Shown in pieces: positions 20,931 through 23,755 of a stretch of 23,755 nt of DNA. The DNA is taken from contig JANPLZ010000113.1 in the NCBI GenBank assembly GCA_031422555.1, positions 1-23,755 on the forward strand. The letters are read 5' to 3'. The number at the start of each line of letters is the position of its first letter. Positions within the stretch are counted from its first letter, which is position 1. A program made the translations under genes and the position numbers. This stretch comes from JANNAT01 sp031422555 (GTDB taxonomy: Bacteria; Pseudomonadota; Alphaproteobacteria; Rhodobacterales; Rhodobacteraceae). The notes beneath the pieces were generated by a model that was not told the DNA's origin, searched no databases, and saw nothing but the letters and a program-made list of their open reading frames with translations.

Positions 20931-22469
20931 ATGACACAGATCCGTCTTTACAATACCAAAACGCGGGCGAAGGACATCTTCACCCCGATCGATGACAAAA
21001 ACCTGCGGATGTATGTCTGCGGCCCCACGGTTTACGACCGCGCCCACCTTGGCAACGCGCGGCCCGTTGTGGTGTTTGATGTGCTTTACCGCCTGTTGCG
21101 CCACGTCTACGGCGCGGATCATGTCACGTATGTGCGCAATTTCACCGACGTCGATGACAAGATCAACGCCGAGGCGCTGCGGCGGCAACGCGCAGGCGCG
21201 CCGGGCACGTTGGAGGATCTGATCGCCGAGCGTACGGCAGAAACCATCGCGTGGTATCACGCCGATATGGATGCGTTGGGGGCGCTGCGGCCCAGCATCA
21301 AAGGCGAGGTCACCGACAAAGCCGCGCCCCGCGCGACCCAATATATCGCCCCGATGGTGGCGATGATCGAAGATTTGATAGCCAAAGGCCACGCCTACGC
21401 CCGCGACGGCCACGCCCTGTTTCGCGTGCGGTCCTATGAAGGTTACGGCAAACTGTCGGGCCGCAGCATCGACGACATGATCGCAGGCGCCCGGGTGGAA
21501 GTCGCGCCCTTCAAAGAAGACCCGATGGATTTCGTGCTGTGGAAACCGTCTGATGCGGGCCAACCGGGATGGGATGGCCCCAAAGTTGACGGGAAGTCTA
21601 TCGGCAGGGGCCGCCCCGGCTGGCACATCGAATGCTCCGCCATGGCCGATGAATTGCTGGGCGACCACTTCGACATCCACGGCGGCGGGTTGGATTTGCA
21701 ATTCCCCCATCACGAAAACGAGTTAGCCCAATCCACCTGCGCCCACCCCCACGGCGGCTTTGCCAATGTCTGGATGCACAACGAGATGCTGCAGGTCGAG
21801 GGCAAGAAGATGTCCAAAAGTTTGGGCAACTTCTTTACGGTGCGCGATTTGTTGGATCAAGGCATACCGGGGGAAGTGATCCGGTTTGTGTTGCTGAGCA
21901 CGCATTACGGCAAGCCGATGGACTGGACGCAGGAGAAGGCGGATCAGGCGGAGGCGACGTTGCGGAAGATTGGAGAGTTCTTAGCAAGCGACCCCATGAC
22001 CAAGCCAACAGTTGGACTGCAGTATGCAAGGCCACCTCAAGAGTTTGTTGAAGCCCTCGCAAATGACTTGAACACTTCGTTGGCCCTAACACTAATTGGT
22101 AAATACCTAAAAAATAGAGACGAATTTCACCTTGTCGGCGCGATCAAACTTTTAGGGTTTTGCCCCGACGGATTGAAACGTAAGTTTTCCGCATTCCAGT
22201 TTAGTGCACACAACAATGGAGTCACTTCTGGGCACCAGCTAAGAACACTTGACGGATTCATAGAGGCAAAGCCTACTATACTGATAAAATTGGGCAATCA
22301 ACTTTTCCATCTGCGCCAACAAGCCGTTGCAACTAAGGATTTCTCAGCTGCCGATGCAATGAAGGCGGCGTTGATAAATGCCGGTGTTGAAGTTCGCGTG
22401 TCGAAATACGGCGTTCAACTTGTGCAAGGCGCTACCTTCGACCCCGTCAAGCTTGAGGCTCTTCTATGA
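20931..22469 (+). CDS. cysS: cysteinyl-tRNA synthetase
   Basis: From the ATG at 20931 the protein has 512 residues. It shows the class I signature HLGN (39-42, the HIGH motif) within VCGPTVYDRAHLGNARP, the KMSKS loop (293-297), and zinc ligands Cys30, Cys235, His260 and Glu264. The N-terminal two thirds is standard CysS. The DALR-type C-terminal part, from about residue 350, is encoded by clearly AT-richer DNA (two hand-counted 60-base lines, 22081-22140 and 22261-22320, are 40 and 42 percent GC against 58 percent for 21661-21720). It also uses CTA, ATA and AGA codons rare elsewhere here. The frame is intact and the ending (GVQLVQG...FDPVKLEALL) is family-like. The longer frame from 20766 is not credible. 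It is followed by cimA. Confidence 0.96.
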   Translation: MTQIRLYNTKTRAKDIFTPIDDKNLRMYVCGPTVYDRAHLGNARPVVVFDVLYRLLRHVYGADHVTYVRNFTDVDDKINAEALRRQRAGAPGTLEDLIAERTAETIAWYHADMDALGALRPSIKGEVTDKAAPRATQYIAPMVAMIEDLIAKGHAYARDGHALFRVRSYEGYGKLSGRSIDDMIAGARVEVAPFKEDPMDFVLWKPSDAGQPGWDGPKVDGKSIGRGRPGWHIECSAMADELLGDHFDIHGGGLDLQFPHHENELAQSTCAHPHGGFANVWMHNEMLQVEGKKMSKSLGNFFTVRDLLDQGIPGEVIRFVLLSTHYGKPMDWTQEKADQAEATLRKIGEFLASDPMTKPTVGLQYARPPQEFVEALANDLNTSLALTLIGKYLKNRDEFHLVGAIKLLGFCPDGLKRKFSAFQFSAHNNGVTSGHQLRTLDGFIEAKPTILIKLGNQLFHLRQQAVATKDFSAADAMKAALINAGVEVRVSKYGVQLVQGATFDPVKLEALL

Positions 22470-22479
22470 CATTTATCAC

Positions 22480-22556
22480 GCCCGCCCCGGGCCTGACCCG
22501 GGGCCTCTGCCAACACCTGATGCCACGAGAGGCCCCGGATCATGTCCGGGGCGGGC
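22480..22556. repeat. 29-nt inverted repeat (REP-like) between cysS and cimA
   Basis: Arms at 22480-22508 and 22528-22556 match perfectly at both ends (GCCCGCCCCGG and CCGGGGCCTCT), with seven differing bases in the middle and a 19-nt loop. Each arm is itself a small palindrome (CCCCGG-N7-CCGGGG). The CCCCGGAT-x-x-x-x-TCCGGGG form resembles a repeat dispersed in many alphaproteobacterial genomes. It may also act as a terminator or mRNA-stability element; it ends only 10 bases before the cimA ATG. Confidence 0.85.
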
Positions 22557-22566
22557 AGCGCGCACC

Positions 22567-23755
22567 ATGACCCGCGAACCCCTCTCGCTGTTTGACACCA
22601 CTCTGCGCGATGGTCAGCAAACCCAGGGCGTCCAGTTCTCGACCGCCGAAAAACGCCAGATCGCCCTGGCCCTTGATGCGCTTGGGGTGGATTACATCGA
22701 AGGTGGCTGGCCGGGGGCGAACCCGACCGATTCAGACTTCTTCGCCAACCCGCCCGCAACCCGCGCCACGATGACGGCGTTTGGCATGACCAAGCGGGTA
22801 GGGCGGTCGGCCGAGAACGACGATGTTCTGGCCGCCGTGCTGGATGCGAACACGCCCGCGGTCTGCCTCGTCGGCAAAACCCATCCGTTTCATGTCACCA
22901 CCGCCTTGGGCGTTACCTTGGACGAAAACCGCGACGCCATTGCCGCGTCTTTCGCCCATCTGGCCGCCAAATCCCGCGAGGCGCTGTTTGATGCCGAGCA
23001 TTTCTTTGACGGCTACCGCGCCGATCCGGCCTATGCGCTGTCGTGCCTGCACGCGGCCTACGTTGCGGGCGCGCGCTGGATCGTCTTGTGCGACACCAAT
23101 GGCGGCACCCTGCCATCCGAGATTTCCCGCGTGGTGCGCGCGGTCATCGCATCGGGCATTCCAGGGCACCGTTTGGGCATCCATTGCCACGATGACACCG
23201 GCAATGCGGTGGCCAATTCGCTGGCGGCAATCGAGGCCGGGGTGCGTCAGGTGCAAGGCACGCTCAACGGCCTTGGCGAACGCTGTGGCAATGCCAATCT
23301 GGTTTCGATCATTGCAACTCTCGGCTTGAAAAAATCCTATCACGATCGCTTTACGATCGGCGTTGATGATGAGCGTTTGCAAAACCTCACCCACGTGGCG
23401 CGTTCGTTTGATGAACTGCTGAACCGCGCTCCCAATGCGCAGGCGCCTTATGTCGGCAAGAGTGCTTTTGCCACCAAGGCCGGCATTCATGCTTCGGCCA
23501 TCGTAAAAGAACCGGAAACCTATGAGCATGTGAAGCCGGAAACCGTGGGCAACCGCAGGCGCATGCTGGTTTCCGATCAGGCCGGAAAATCCAATCTCCT
23601 TGCCGAGTTGCATCGCATTGGCATGATGGTGTCCAAGGACGACAAGCGCCTTGATGTCTTACTGCGCGAAGTGAAGGAGCGCGAGGCCGTGGGCTATGCC
23701 TATGACGCCGCCGATGCCTCCTATGAACTCCTGGCACGGCGCACCCTTGGCAGCG
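22567..23755 (+). CDS. cimA: (R)-citramalate synthase, N-terminal part (open at window edge)
   Basis: The frame runs open from the ATG at 22567 to the end of the window (396 codons); the 3' end is missing. It matches the HMG-CoA lyase-like citramalate / alpha-isopropylmalate synthase family: LFDTTLRDGQQTQGVQFS at the N-terminus, ALFDAEHFFDGYRADP, IVLCDTNGGTLPSE, the metal-binding GIHCHDDTGNAVANSLAA and VQGTLNGLGERCGNANL. The KSAFATKAGIHASAI segment marks the linker to the regulatory part. The LFDTTLRDG and AEHFFDGY segments favour citramalate synthase over isopropylmalate synthase. It condenses pyruvate and acetyl-CoA in the threonine-independent isoleucine route. No clear ribosome binding site is seen because the repeat ends just upstream. 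Confidence 0.92.
   Translation, partial: MTREPLSLFDTTLRDGQQTQGVQFSTAEKRQIALALDALGVDYIEGGWPGANPTDSDFFANPPATRATMTAFGMTKRVGRSAENDDVLAAVLDANTPAVCLVGKTHPFHVTTALGVTLDENRDAIAASFAHLAAKSREALFDAEHFFDGYRADPAYALSCLHAAYVAGARWIVLCDTNGGTLPSEISRVVRAVIASGIPGHRLGIHCHDDTGNAVANSLAAIEAGVRQVQGTLNGLGERCGNANLVSIIATLGLKKSYHDRFTIGVDDERLQNLTHVARSFDELLNRAPNAQAPYVGKSAFATKAGIHASAIVKEPETYEHVKPETVGNRRRMLVSDQAGKSNLLAELHRIGMMVSKDDKRLDVLLREVKEREAVGYAYDAADASYELLARRTLGS

Noticed and set aside
21970..22470. Insertion of a mobile element into cysS
   Set aside because: The frame is intact, the end is CysS-like, and neither transposase nor target-site duplication is visible; replacement by recombination explains the composition better.

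Overview
The window is about 24 kb of GC-rich chromosomal DNA that reads like a member of the Rhodobacterales (Rhodobacteraceae, Alphaproteobacteria). The grounds are the gene orders zwf-pgl-pgi, DUF177 / rpmF-plsX-fabH-ihfA-merR and cysS-cimA, the two-domain dCTP deaminase, the OlsB-type acyltransferase and the style of the proteins. This assignment rests on remembered family and synteny patterns, not on a search. Nearly all of it is housekeeping core genome. No transposase, integrase, phage gene or CRISPR array was seen.

Layout. 1-2484 (+): the 3' end of zwf, then pgl and pgi, the glucose-6-phosphate node feeding the Entner-Doudoroff and pentose phosphate routes. 2485-2648: tandem 14-bp repeats and a two-hairpin terminator element. 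2649-5284 (-): a RidA-like protein, a small exported protein, tRNA-Gly(CCC) and an exported VWA-domain protein. 5507-7517 (-): a fasciclin-domain protein with an RskA-like anti-sigma factor and an ECF sigma factor upstream. 7528-11358 (-): a ferredoxin/ASKHA protein (RACo-like), an unknown exported protein and dCTP deaminase. 11429-11506 (-): tRNA-Pro(GGG) with a strong hairpin terminator. 11572-15812 (-): a MerR-type regulator, ihfA, fabH, plsX, rpmF and a DUF177 (YceD) protein, the conserved alphaproteobacterial lipid/ribosome cluster. 16044-16523 (+): BamE/SmpA-like lipoprotein. 16557-16949 (-): msrB. 17062-19679 (+): an OlsB-like acyltransferase and a Uup-type ABC-F ATPase. 19815-20672 (-): a TPM-domain membrane protein. 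20931-23755 (+): cysS and the 5' part of cimA (open at the window edge).

The most interesting region is cysS. A 14-codon ORF ending Cys-Cys-Ile-Arg-Cys-stop lies between the divergent TPM gene and cysS. It is followed by GC-rich segments that can pair in mutually exclusive ways, the layout of a cysteine-responsive attenuator. The last third of cysS is also clearly AT-richer, with codons rare elsewhere here, which suggests a recombinant allele. Just after it comes a 29-nt inverted repeat of a REP-like family, directly before cimA.

Other points worth a look: the sigma/anti-sigma/fasciclin group, which parallels mycobacterial SigK-RskA-MPT70/83; a pair of convergent-junction elements whose hairpin stems differ in sequence but keep pairing; five 14-bp units with a GACGTC core downstream of pgi; and a 12-bp tandem repeat behind the VWA gene that gives one hairpin arm two possible partners.
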